Shown here piece by piece: positions 43,499-51,655 of a stretch of 51,751 bases of DNA; the stretch's first letter is position 1, and every line of letters starts with the position of its first letter. Position numbers and translations under genes: made by a program. Under the pieces are notes generated by a model. That model saw only the letters and a program-made list of their open reading frames with translations, ran no database searches and was not told where the DNA came from. The DNA is taken from assembly GCA_900766915.1 (NCBI GenBank), contig CAAFXE010000101.1, positions 1 through 51,751 of the forward strand. Direction: 5' to 3'. The DNA comes from Lachnospiraceae bacterium (GTDB taxonomy: Bacteria > Bacillota > Clostridia > Lachnospirales > Lachnospiraceae).

Positions 43499-43889
43499 TG
43501 ACTCCCTTAAATTCCCTTGCAATCCTTAAAACCTTTTCCGGACTGGTACATTCATAAGTTGCCGTAATCTTTAATGGTAAATGAAGTATGGATTGAACCC
43601 CTTCATAAGTAAGGGATATGGTTGTTGATGACATTTTCAAGGACGTGTCCAGATTGGACACTCCAAAAGTTCTTTCATTTCCATACTCCCTTGCCCGAAA
43701 AAGCAGATTCTCATACATTGCCGATTGCCCAAGCTCCCTTTCTTCTCTTGTTTTCAGGATACATTCATATCCTGTGCTTTTTAGTACACTGCAATTGTAG
43801 GCATAAATTCCAAGCACACATACAACTCCTATGATCAGAAAACAAATAGAAAAAATATAGGATGCCTCCACAGTCATGCTTCCTCTCAT
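43464..43889 (-). CDS. TadE-like pseudopilin (small)
   Basis: About 141 aa. Starts MRGSMTVEASYIFSICFL, with a short basic leader, the TVEAS motif and a single membrane helix (about 10-32) as in TadE-like proteins; the rest is extracellular. ATG at 43889 overlaps the prepilin peptidase stop as ATGA and has GGGAGG 9 bp before it. The frame extends 26 codons upstream without a ribosome site. Probable minor pilin of the Tad system. Confidence 0.8.
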   Translation of the reverse strand: MRGSMTVEASYIFSICFLIIGVVCVLGIYAYNCSVLKSTGYECILKTREERELGQSAMYENLLFRAREYGNERTFGVSNLDTSLKMSSTTISLTYEGVQSILHLPLKITATYECTSPEKVLRIAREFKGVSNEGTVKERTQ

Positions 43890-44317
43890 ATAAAAATTCC
43901 TCCCAAAAATGAAATCAATAAAAACGGAAAAAACGGCATGGTTTCTTTTTTGGATTTCCTGCAGCAAAAAACCAGAAACACTCCCCAGATACTGCTTAAG
44001 AATAATGCTGTCAAAAGTACAGGGAAAAGGTTCTTCCAGCCTTCAAAAATCCCTAAGATCATCACACCGATTCCATCCCCATATCCAAGTTCTTCTTTTG
44101 AAAGCCATCCAACAATCAAAAGGATCCCTCCTACACAGATTCCTCCAAAAATCCGGCCCGGCTTCTGATATTGAAACAGTAAATTTCCAAGAATCCCTGT
44201 CATTCCAAATACTCCCAAATGCCATGCCGGAATTTTCTGCTCCTTCAGATCAAAATAGCTTCCAATTCCTAAAAACAAAATTTCCATACCCTGTAAAAAA
44301 TAACTGATCCAGTTCAA
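43886..44317 (-). CDS. Prepilin peptidase (A24 family, CpaA/TadV type)
   Basis: A 143-aa membrane aspartic protease with about five helices. Catalytic Asp residues lie in YFDLKEQKIP (D23) and GYGDGIGV (the GxGD motif). No N-methylation domain, as in TadV/CpaA. The start is TTG at 44317, overlapping the previous stop as TTGA, with GGAGGGGG before it. It matures the Flp pilin and the TadE-like proteins of this operon. Confidence 0.9.
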   Translation of the reverse strand: MNWISYFLQGMEILFLGIGSYFDLKEQKIPAWHLGVFGMTGILGNLLFQYQKPGRIFGGICVGGILLIVGWLSKEELGYGDGIGVMILGIFEGWKNLFPVLLTALFLSSIWGVFLVFCCRKSKKETMPFFPFLLISFLGGIFI

Positions 44318-45069
44318 CTCTCATTCCCCCTCCCTGCACACCGTAGGCATACCGGTCTTTCGGCCACCTCACTTTGAGGAACTCTCCGTATGGTGCGTTT
44401 CAGTCCGCTGCACTCTCTTTCTGAGTGATAGCAGTCCCCTTCATTGGTAATGTATACCATAGCTCCATAAGGCTCTTTACAAAGATCACACTTTCGGTAA
44501 CCTGCGCCATATTCATTTTTTGCAGTCAATGCGTAGCTTCTGGTTACACATTGAATCGATAATTTCAGATGAGTGCAGTCAGCATAGAGATGATAAACAC
44601 TTCCATTCGGTGTGATATAAACATACAGTTCTTCTGTTTCCACTCCCGAAAAACCCACCCAGGGTCTGCAGGTAGCACTTTCTACAACGATCATATCCCG
44701 CCAGAAAAGGGTCTGATCCACGCCTTCTGTCTTTGCTGTTTTATAAATCGTAAGATCTCCTGATGCCTCCTGCCAGGTACTCCCTACGACGATTCCCAGT
44801 TTTTTTGCATCTGCCGCAGCCGAAACCTTCAGCTGCGTGGCAGATGCATATTGAGAAAATAATGAAAAAAAGGCCAGAAGTACCATGAGAAAAAAAGGAA
44901 GCACCATGGAAGCTTCTAAGGTAAGACTCCCCTTTAAGGGAAAGAGAGACATTCTCCCCTGGAGAAGGTTCGTAAGTACTTCGCATTTATAGCGTGGGGG
45001 AGCACACATATCAACTCGAATTTTTTCCTGGTTCCACGGAAGAACATCTCTCTTTCCCCTAATTTTCAT
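44314..45069 (-). CDS. TadE-like protein with tandem Cys/His modules
   Basis: About 251 aa; the exact start is uncertain (ATG at 45069 used; GTG at 45108 also possible). After a basic N-terminus comes LKGSLTLEASMVLPFFLMVL, the pilin-like segment and membrane helix (about 45-75). The external part ends with two similar modules: VYHLYADCTHLK...YRKCDLCK and CYHSERECSGLK...RPVCLRC. Each has Y-H-X3/4-C plus C-X2-C, resembling small zinc-binding motifs. Its stop overlaps the peptidase start (TTGA). A metal-binding or surface-adhesion role is inference. Confidence 0.8.
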   Translation of the reverse strand: MKIRGKRDVLPWNQEKIRVDMCAPPRYKCEVLTNLLQGRMSLFPLKGSLTLEASMVLPFFLMVLLAFFSLFSQYASATQLKVSAAADAKKLGIVVGSTWQEASGDLTIYKTAKTEGVDQTLFWRDMIVVESATCRPWVGFSGVETEELYVYITPNGSVYHLYADCTHLKLSIQCVTRSYALTAKNEYGAGYRKCDLCKEPYGAMVYITNEGDCYHSERECSGLKRTIRRVPQSEVAERPVCLRCAGRGNES

Positions 45070-46456
45070 AATAAATTTTTCTTGTGATCTGATATTCATA
45101 ATTTCCACTCTCAGACATAGGCGTTTTTACAAACAGACTTTGGAACTCATACTTCCACTGAAGTTCCATGGAATCCACGCAATGATCCATGGAAAACTTT
45201 TCATAACCTGATAGTGCCCGTACCTCAAGCTCCGCCACATCCATGGTTCGGAGAATTTTTTCTTTTTTATCTGTGATGTTTAAAAACAGGTATAAATATT
45301 CTTCATATCCAACTTTTACACCTAAAGAAGTTCCATTTTGAATCAGCGGCACCTTTTCCCCTGCAAAAATCTGACGGGTCTCTGTAATCCCATCCTCTAT
45401 GGCCTCCCTCATAAGCAGAAGCTCCGTTACTGCTTCAATCAAAGCCGGGTTCCCTGTAAAACCTACCAAAGAGATGGCCCCTTCCTGTGCTTTTGCAAGT
45501 TTTTCACCATGTTGATGGTAAAAAAGATAGTTACCTCCTGCACGAAGCAAGAAGATCCTCCACATGATATTTTCCAGATTCTCTTTATCACTCTTTCTTC
45601 CGGAAATCACATATTCCAGCTGATACTTTAATGTCTCTTTGCTTGCTTTTGGATTGTCTGTTCCGTAATGATTGAAATAAGAAAATAAATATCCATGAAA
45701 CAGCTGCATTTCTAAAAAAGAGACTCCCTCTTTACTCCCCACACCCTGCATCAATGCTCTCTTTTCCAGCCTTCCACTAAGATCTACAGAACAATCTGAC
45801 AAATCTTTCGTATCTCCAAAAACTGCTGCCGTTAAAGCATTTACTGACGGAAATGTAATGTTGGGAACAGATATAGAAATCAGCACACTGTCTTTTTCTT
45901 CTTCCTCATTTTCATCATCTTCCTTTTCCCGGTTTATCTCCTGTTCCACCTGCCGTGCACAGTCATCCGCCCGGCTCTTAGTTTCCTGCAATTTATTTTC
46001 CAGGTCCGTTCTTTCTCCTGTCATCTGACCCGCACGTTCTAAAAAATCCTCAGCCAGACTAAGTCCAGTATCAAATTTCATCTGGGTGATTACCTGGCGA
46101 AAAAAAGGGCTTCCCTGTGCATCTGTGGCTCTGGAAAAATGATCCGTGTTTAGGAAAACGCTATGAACCTCCGGAATATTGATTCCGAGATACTTCTGTG
46201 CCCTGCTGTTTAAAATATCAATTCTTTCTTCACCCTGTGCGTAATCAAGATCAAGAAAAAACAGACCATACTGTTTCAACAATTCGGGCTGATATTCCGA
46301 TAAAATGGAAAACTCCGCAAGCTCTGCTGCCTGCATAGCCTTGGCACGATAACACCAGATTCTGCTGCCCTCCACCAATACAAGACAAAAGCTTAAAAAC
46401 AGCATCATCGTCAGTGCCAGAAAGACTGTCAGCGAGCCCCTCGCGTTCTTTCTCAT
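45059..46456 (-). CDS. DUF5702-type (TadG-like) pilus-associated protein
   Basis: A 465-aa protein with an N-terminal membrane helix and the leader GSLTVFLALTMMLFLSFCLVLVEGSR (split at residues 7-32), like TadG/DUF5702 proteins. The remainder is extracellular, including a helical Glu/Asp-rich section (about 165-190). The start overlaps the Flp pilin stop as ATGA. The family label is from memory. Likely a minor pilin or pilus-assembly factor. Confidence 0.82.
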   Translation of the reverse strand: MRKNARGSLTVFLALTMMLFLSFCLVLVEGSRIWCYRAKAMQAAELAEFSILSEYQPELLKQYGLFFLDLDYAQGEERIDILNSRAQKYLGINIPEVHSVFLNTDHFSRATDAQGSPFFRQVITQMKFDTGLSLAEDFLERAGQMTGERTDLENKLQETKSRADDCARQVEQEINREKEDDENEEEEKDSVLISISVPNITFPSVNALTAAVFGDTKDLSDCSVDLSGRLEKRALMQGVGSKEGVSFLEMQLFHGYLFSYFNHYGTDNPKASKETLKYQLEYVISGRKSDKENLENIMWRIFLLRAGGNYLFYHQHGEKLAKAQEGAISLVGFTGNPALIEAVTELLLMREAIEDGITETRQIFAGEKVPLIQNGTSLGVKVGYEEYLYLFLNITDKKEKILRTMDVAELEVRALSGYEKFSMDHCVDSMELQWKYEFQSLFVKTPMSESGNYEYQITRKIYYEN

Positions 46457-46629
46457 TTCATTACTTTTCCGCTCTGTGTAGAAATTGTCTCGAAGATTTT
46501 TTCCACCAGCGCAGTCATCTGTTCTTTAAAAATTAAAACAAGTGCGATAAGTACCACCAGAATCAAAATAATTTCTACGGTCGTAATTCCCTGTTCATCT
46601 TTTACAAACTTTTTTATCTTATTTTTCAT
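46453..46629 (-). CDS. Flp-type (type IVb) pilin
   Basis: A 58-aa prepilin: basic leader MKNKIKKFVKDEQG, processing after Gly14, then ITTVEIILILVVLIALVLIF with the conserved Glu at mature position 5. Major structural pilin candidate of the Tad pilus. ATG at 46629 has GGGAGA before it; an upstream in-frame start lacks a ribosome site. Confidence 0.9.
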   Translation of the reverse strand: MKNKIKKFVKDEQGITTVEIILILVVLIALVLIFKEQMTALVEKIFETISTQSGKVMK

Positions 46630-46645
46630 GTTCTTTTTCTCCCTT

Positions 46646-47839
46646 TTAAAATGATAAAAATGCAGGTACAAGGATCATTACAAAAACTACCGCCAGCATT
46701 CCCATCATAGGCACCAGCAGTTTTGTACCAATCATTTCTCCCTGTTGTCTGGTTCTTCTTTTTTGTTCCTCCCAGGCAAGAAGCATTTCCTGGTTCATAG
46801 CGTCCAATAGCTTTACGCTTCCGTGACGCTTGTCGGAAATAAACATTGCCATCAGCTTTTTATAATGGATCTGACCTGTTCTTAAAGCGAATTTTTCGTA
46901 AATCTCCAGCTCCGACACACCTTTTTTCATTTCCCGAAGCCCCCACTCCAGCTCTTCATAAACAGCCGATACAGAGGATTTATCCTTCTGATGAAGAACC
47001 ACGATCCTTTCCCATGCATTTCTGACACTTAAACCTGCGGATAACAGCATGGTAAATTTGCTGACGATCTGGGCATAGCTTCGCTCCAGTTCCTTTAACC
47101 GTTCTTTTTTTCTGACCCCTTCATCTCTTTTTCCTCCGATCTTTAATCCGGTAATTGCAAGGATCATAAGTCCAGGAAAGTACAGAAATGTAGTATCCAA
47201 CGGCCTTTTCCAGCCAATCTTTTGCCCTTCGAGTTCACCGGGCAGTTTTAAGACCATACTTTCCGGCTGTTCACTGTTTTCGGTCTCAATCAACCCCAAT
47301 ATCTTTTCTCTGATTCCTGTCTCTTGTGGATGCAGCGTTAGTACAGTTTGAAAATCTTTCACATATTCCTGACAGCTTAGGATGGCTGTAAGCTCAATCT
47401 CCACAGGTTCCTTAATCTTTACATCCTCTCTTCTTTTGCCGTTGTAGTAAAAATATTCGGAAGCTCTTTTTACCCACTCTACCTCCACCGCTGTTCCCGG
47501 TACCGCATCTATAAAATTCAAAGAATCTCCATCTCCCTTTAGAAGTTCTTCTAACAGCCCTTCTGCCCTGGAAAATTCACCGTCTGCTTCCTCTTTGGAA
47601 AATTGTCTTTCCTCCACAGTTACAGTCAGATCGATCTTCTCATCACCTACTCTGGCAATCAGTTCCTGTTCATAAGAACCTTTTGATGCGTCATTTCTGG
47701 GAAGCTCATTTCCATTGGAAATTTCCGTATTTTTCCATGCCTTTACCGCCCATATAATGGTCAAAAATATTCCCGCAAAAAACAGCAGTCGGTATAATGT
47801 TTTATCCGTAATCTTCCATTTCCAAAAGTCTTTTTCCAT
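46646..47839 (-). CDS. Tad secretion inner-membrane protein (TadC-like, T2SSF)
   Basis: About 397 aa. A helix near 15-32, an extended extracellular or periplasm-equivalent region (about 35-205), a second helix (about 208-228), then the T2SSF helical domain (LLSAGLSVRNAWERIV, EMKKGVSELEIYEKFALRTG) and a C-terminal helix. Start at 47839 with GGAGGA upstream; the 5' end overlaps tadB by 38 bp. Platform protein of the pilus motor. Confidence 0.87.
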   Translation of the reverse strand: MEKDFWKWKITDKTLYRLLFFAGIFLTIIWAVKAWKNTEISNGNELPRNDASKGSYEQELIARVGDEKIDLTVTVEERQFSKEEADGEFSRAEGLLEELLKGDGDSLNFIDAVPGTAVEVEWVKRASEYFYYNGKRREDVKIKEPVEIELTAILSCQEYVKDFQTVLTLHPQETGIREKILGLIETENSEQPESMVLKLPGELEGQKIGWKRPLDTTFLYFPGLMILAITGLKIGGKRDEGVRKKERLKELERSYAQIVSKFTMLLSAGLSVRNAWERIVVLHQKDKSSVSAVYEELEWGLREMKKGVSELEIYEKFALRTGQIHYKKLMAMFISDKRHGSVKLLDAMNQEMLLAWEEQKRRTRQQGEMIGTKLLVPMMGMLAVVFVMILVPAFLSF

Positions 47840-48551
47840 AGAGAAAACATCCTCCATACACCCCTAAACAAAAGGTCATCACAATAATTCCCGTAAGATT
47901 TCCATACAATGCATTTACCATGGTGCCCGCACCAATTCTTAAATAGATCATCATTCCCAATGGGATAACGCACATGATATAAAATTCCATTTGCTTTTCC
48001 GCCAGAATGGTATAGATCTCCTCCTCGGCATCCATACGCTCCTGAATCATGCCAATGGTATTTTTCATCATACCCACAATATTTCCACCGCTTCTTTTTC
48101 CGATGAAAAATACTTCCGCAAAGTATTCAATTTCCTCCAAGTGGCTTCTGGAAGAAAAGTCGAGGAGCAAAACCTCCATAGACTTTCCGATGCTGATGCC
48201 GGAACTTATTTTTTTCATTTCCAGCAAAAACACCGTATCCTTTCCCAAGTATTGCCGGGTATCCTTTAATGCCTCCAGAAATGCATTTTCTATGGAACGT
48301 CCGGTCTGGAGTGCTGCGATCAATCCACTTAGAAATTCCTTAAATTCCAACCTGATGCTCTTCATTCTTTTTTGCATGAGAATCCTCTGCTTTTCTTTAA
48401 AATAAAAATACATCAACAGCATTCCCGGAAGCATTGCCAGAAACGAATTGTAAAACAGGATAGAAATGACTCCATTTAGAAGCATTCCCTCCAGCAAACA
48501 AAAGAGGAATTCCTTCCTGCTAAATCGATAAATGCGATAATCCTCAATCAT
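47802..48551 (-). CDS. Tad secretion inner-membrane protein (TadB-like, T2SSF)
   Basis: A 249-aa membrane protein: two N-terminal helices (about 15-50), the T2SSF helical bundle (LIAALQTGRSIENAFLEAL, FFIGKRSGGNIVGMM) and two C-terminal helices. Overlaps the CpaF stop by 8 bp. It forms the motor platform together with the TadC-like protein. Confidence 0.88.
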   Translation of the reverse strand: MIEDYRIYRFSRKEFLFCLLEGMLLNGVISILFYNSFLAMLPGMLLMYFYFKEKQRILMQKRMKSIRLEFKEFLSGLIAALQTGRSIENAFLEALKDTRQYLGKDTVFLLEMKKISSGISIGKSMEVLLLDFSSRSHLEEIEYFAEVFFIGKRSGGNIVGMMKNTIGMIQERMDAEEEIYTILAEKQMEFYIMCVIPLGMMIYLRIGAGTMVNALYGNLTGIIVMTFCLGVYGGCFLYGKRLLEMEDYG

Positions 48552-49773
48552 AACAAATACCCGCCATCAAAAGCTTCTCAATATGATGAAGCTCTCCAAT
48601 ACGACTCCAACTACCACATACCCTTCCATCTTTAGAAACGCCAGTTTCCACAAAACGAAACAATGGATTGACTGCAACCTCACCATCCACACATCCATCA
48701 ATCTCTGAAATTTCCAGTAAGACTCTTCTTCTGTCCCGGAGTCTACCAAGATGTATCATCAGATCGATCCCTGCTGCCAGCTGCCTTCTTACAGCAGATG
48801 CCGGAACATCCATCCCCATCATAACCATGGTCTCCAACCGGTACAGCATATCTTTCGTACTGTTCCCATGGCCGGTACTTAAAGATCCGTCATGACCTGT
48901 ACAAAATGCCTGCAGCATGTCCACTGTTTCTGCACCACGGACTTCGCCAATTACCAGCCTGTCCGGCCTCATACGAAGACTCGCCCTTAAAAGGTCCCGA
49001 ATGCTGATTTCCTTACATCCTTCCACTACAGAGCTTCTGGCTTCTAATCGTACCAGATTCGGAACATTTCGAATCTGCAGCTCTGCTGTGTCCTCAATGG
49101 TAATGATCCTTTCATTTTTGGGTATAAAATCCGATAACACATTTAACAGCGTGGTTTTTCCGGAACCGGTGGAACCGGATACAAAAATGTTATACTTTGC
49201 CTGGACAGCATTTTTTAAAAAGTCTGCAATTTCTTCGTTCAGACTCTCCTTCTCCAAAAGATCCTGTAACGTAATTGCATGTTTTGGAAACTTTCGTATG
49301 GTGATTACCGGTCCATTTAATGCCACCGGGGAAACGGCCACGTGTACACGACTGCCGTCCCCCAGTCTGGCATCAGCCAAAGGTGAGGCCTCATTAATGA
49401 TACGGTTACTCATTCCCGTAATTTTTCCAACCAGTTCTTCCAGTCTTTCTTTCGATAGTTTTCCCTTTGAAAAGGGCTCCATTTTACCCATTCTCTCCAG
49501 GAAAACACCGCTTTCCCCATTAATCATAATCTCTGTCACCGTATCATCACTAAGAATTTCTTCCAGAATATCCAGCTTGCGAATACTGTGAAACAGCTCC
49601 TGTCTCAGCATACATCGTCTGTTTAAGCTTACCTGATTGCGGAACGGAAAGTTTTTCAGTACCTGATCTATGACATCCAGCACCTTTTCATCCGTTACTT
49701 CGTCACAGGAATTTAATTCTTCCAGAACCACCGCCTTAAGCTCCATCCAAACTTCATTCTCTATCTGACTCAA
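48544..49773 (-). CDS. cpaF: Tad pilus ATPase (CpaF/TadA)
   Basis: About 409 aa; hexameric ATPase that drives pilin assembly. Walker A SGSTGSGKTT, Walker B RPDRLVIGEVRGAE, Asp box TIEDTAEL and His box TGHDGSLSTGHGN are intact. The start is TTG at 49773, overlapping the CpaE-like stop as TTGA with AAAGGA upstream; a GTG eight codons earlier has no ribosome site. Confidence 0.94.
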   Translation of the reverse strand: MSQIENEVWMELKAVVLEELNSCDEVTDEKVLDVIDQVLKNFPFRNQVSLNRRCMLRQELFHSIRKLDILEEILSDDTVTEIMINGESGVFLERMGKMEPFSKGKLSKERLEELVGKITGMSNRIINEASPLADARLGDGSRVHVAVSPVALNGPVITIRKFPKHAITLQDLLEKESLNEEIADFLKNAVQAKYNIFVSGSTGSGKTTLLNVLSDFIPKNERIITIEDTAELQIRNVPNLVRLEARSSVVEGCKEISIRDLLRASLRMRPDRLVIGEVRGAETVDMLQAFCTGHDGSLSTGHGNSTKDMLYRLETMVMMGMDVPASAVRRQLAAGIDLMIHLGRLRDRRRVLLEISEIDGCVDGEVAVNPLFRFVETGVSKDGRVCGSWSRIGELHHIEKLLMAGICYD

Positions 49774-50747
49774 ACCAACACATTCCTTTCTGTCCACTCT
49801 TCAAAATAAGCCTTTACTTCCAATTGTCCCACTCTTAAAGGAAGCGTAATTTTTTGCGCATCATCTAATACTTTCTTAAAATTCTCATTACTTAAGATCC
49901 ACTCAAAATTATTCATTTTCCTTTGAGAGTCCGGGTCAGAAAGCGCGGGGATATAAACTTTGGTACATTGACTTAACAGCTGCAGCAACCCACAAACATC
50001 GTAGCCAAAATCCATTACAATGATCTGATAATCACTGTCAGCTGCAAGCTTTTCCAAAAGCTCTGTCCACTCTGCCGGTGTGACACTTCGAATATCTGCC
50101 GGTGATTTCATAGGCAACACATGGTCGTATCCGTCCTTCGACTGTACGATACTTCCAAGCTTATACAAAAATGTTTTCCTGCCTTCCCGCAAAAAGTAAA
50201 TAATATCCGACAGATCCCACAAAACATCTTCACCAAGCTGCTCCGGGGAGGCTCCATAGCTTTGCAGGTCCAACAGTAATGTTTTTTTACTTTTTCCGAA
50301 ATGCTTTGCCAGTACTTTCGCCAGCGTAGATTTTCCGCATCTTCCGATGGGAGAATAAACTGCGTGTACCTCAAATTCTTTTTTTCCGCTGTATATTCCA
50401 GCCACAGGTGCGGCATAGTCTGCGTAATATCCCAAAATTTCTTTCCAGATTTGTTCAGCTGACTGGTATTTATAAACTGTTTTATAATTCGAAAACTGTT
50501 CATAAACTTTACCGTCAGACAAAAGAATGATTTCTCCTGCTGATAAACAATCCGCTTCTTCACTCAACAGCTTTCCTGTAATGAGCAAAATTTCAATTTT
50601 TGTACGATTCGCAAACTGCCTAAGCTCCCCGGCATCCGAAAAAGCATGAATTTGAAATCCAAGCCCCTTCTTTTCTCCAAAGGCTTCCATCAGCTTTATG
50701 GCATATTGTTTTTCCCCGTCACAGATCGCAAGTACCTTTGCTTCCAA
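49770..50747 (-). CDS. CpaE/TadZ-like pilus localisation ATPase
   Basis: A 325-aa protein with an N-terminal receiver-like domain (1-110; no obvious phospho-Asp set) and a MinD/ParA-type ATPase domain with the deviant Walker A SPIGRCGKSTLAKVLA (about 132-147) and LLLDLQ. It is the first gene of the Tad operon. The start is TTG at 50747, 6 bp after GGAGG. Confidence 0.85.
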   Translation of the reverse strand: MEAKVLAICDGEKQYAIKLMEAFGEKKGLGFQIHAFSDAGELRQFANRTKIEILLITGKLLSEEADCLSAGEIILLSDGKVYEQFSNYKTVYKYQSAEQIWKEILGYYADYAAPVAGIYSGKKEFEVHAVYSPIGRCGKSTLAKVLAKHFGKSKKTLLLDLQSYGASPEQLGEDVLWDLSDIIYFLREGRKTFLYKLGSIVQSKDGYDHVLPMKSPADIRSVTPAEWTELLEKLAADSDYQIIVMDFGYDVCGLLQLLSQCTKVYIPALSDPDSQRKMNNFEWILSNENFKKVLDDAQKITLPLRVGQLEVKAYFEEWTERNVLV

Positions 50748-50976
50748 AATTTACCTCCGTGATTTTACGTTAACATCCTTTGTGCAGCATCAAAGGTCAT
50801 GATACATACATTGAAAAATATACAAAGTCTGCTGCATTCAGATTTCATTAGAAGTTTTTAGAACTTTTTTAGATCAATCAGATGTATATTTTTCTGTATT
50901 TATGATTATGGATAAATTGACCGAACCGGTCTTTGAGTGGCTTTCCGAACGGAAACGCCTGATAAACGTTTATCTT
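50748..50976 (-). promoter_or_regulatory. Long structured leader of the Tad operon
   Basis: About 230 nt between the predicted start and CpaE. The first 56 nt hold three consecutive hairpins: the palindrome GATAAACGTTTATC (50961-50974), GGC-TTTCC-GTTC-GGAAA-GCC with one bulge (50939-50959), and GACCG-GTT-CGGTC (50919-50931), followed by TTTATC able to pair with an upstream GATAAA. The remainder (50748-50918) is AT-rich and unstructured to the eye. It does not match the c-di-GMP riboswitch sequences I know. Possible unknown riboswitch or 5' stabiliser. Confidence 0.45.
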
Positions 50977-50982
50977 GAATAG

Positions 50983-51012
50983 ATTTTATCACACAGTTTT
51001 TTTCCTGCACAA
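50983..51012 (-). promoter_or_regulatory. Probable promoter of the Tad operon
   Basis: Leftward TTGTGC (51007-51012) and TAAAAT (50983-50988) are 18 bp apart. Confidence 0.5.
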
Positions 51013-51050
51013 GTGGCAAAAATACACAGAAATTTTTCACAAAATAATTC

Positions 51051-51077
51051 GGCGTTTTCTACAAAACAGAAAACGCC
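51051..51077 (-). terminator. Hairpin overlapping the bofA stop codon
   Basis: GGCGTTTTC and GAAAACGCC form a nine-pair perfect stem; the loop contains the bofA stop codon TAG. The downstream tail is only partly T-rich (GAATTATTTTG), so it could be a terminator or a translational end structure. Confidence 0.6.
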
Positions 51078-51259
51078 GCAACTGCTGCGATCAGCCCAAA
51101 CCCACTGATTCCAAGGGTTCCCACTGTCAATAAATTAAGTGGATTGATCCCGATATGGATTCCCAGCCCCAAACAGCTACTTAACAATGTGTTGCATGTG
51201 TAGATTCCGATCACACCCATGACCATTCTCAGCAAAAAATTTAAAACAAGATCCTTCAT
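51059..51259 (-). CDS. BofA-family protein
   Basis: A 66-aa protein with two hydrophobic helices and the BofA-type motif GIHIGINPLNLLTVGTLGISGFG, split here at residues about 33-55. In Bacillus BofA inhibits pro-sigma-K processing. It normally lies next to recR and yaaL (DUF2508); here only the DUF2508 gene is adjacent. It follows that gene by 77 bp. Confidence 0.85.
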   Translation of the reverse strand: MKDLVLNFLLRMVMGVIGIYTCNTLLSSCLGLGIHIGINPLNLLTVGTLGISGFGLIAAVAAFSVL

Positions 51260-51336
51260 CTTAAAAGCTGCTTCCGACTCTGAATTCTTGTTCTCATTCT
51301 ATGCATTTTTTCCGGGAAAATATTCCTAAAAAATTT

Positions 51337-51600
51337 TTAAAGAGCAGCCAGCTCCCCTTCAATTGCATTTTGAAGATCAAGTAACTGCACCTGCTTTAAT
51401 AAAAAATGATATCTTTTCTGCACCGCATTTACCTGATAGATACAGCTGTCCACCAGATCCGGATCCACCACATTTTCAAAGTTAGAATAGGCATCATCCA
51501 GGGCCGTTTTGGTAAGTTTTAAATCCGACAGTAGCTGTTCTCTGGAAACCTCCTGTACACAGTTTCCTGTAATCATAAAATCACCGCTTTCTACTTTCAT
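51337..51600 (-). CDS. DUF2508 family protein (YaaL-like)
   Basis: An 87-aa helical protein with the family core LLSDLKLTKTALDDAYSNFENVVDPDLVDSCIYQ, split at about residues 24-57. Function unknown; usually found between recR and bofA. The start is uncertain: ATG at 51600 lacks a good ribosome site, and ATG at 51576 has GGTG. The group II intron ends 55 bp upstream, so its original promoter region is interrupted. Confidence 0.82.
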   Translation of the reverse strand: MKVESGDFMITGNCVQEVSREQLLSDLKLTKTALDDAYSNFENVVDPDLVDSCIYQVNAVQKRYHFLLKQVQLLDLQNAIEGELAAL

Positions 51601-51655
51601 TACTTACTAAAAATATACCCTTTGGATTTCCAATTTATACATTTGCAAAACACAA

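Noticed and set aside
50919..50976. c-di-GMP-I (GEMM) riboswitch before the Tad operon
   Set aside because: The hairpins do not carry the GCAAAC/ACGCAAAGCC core of that aptamer, so the leader is reported only as an unassigned structure.
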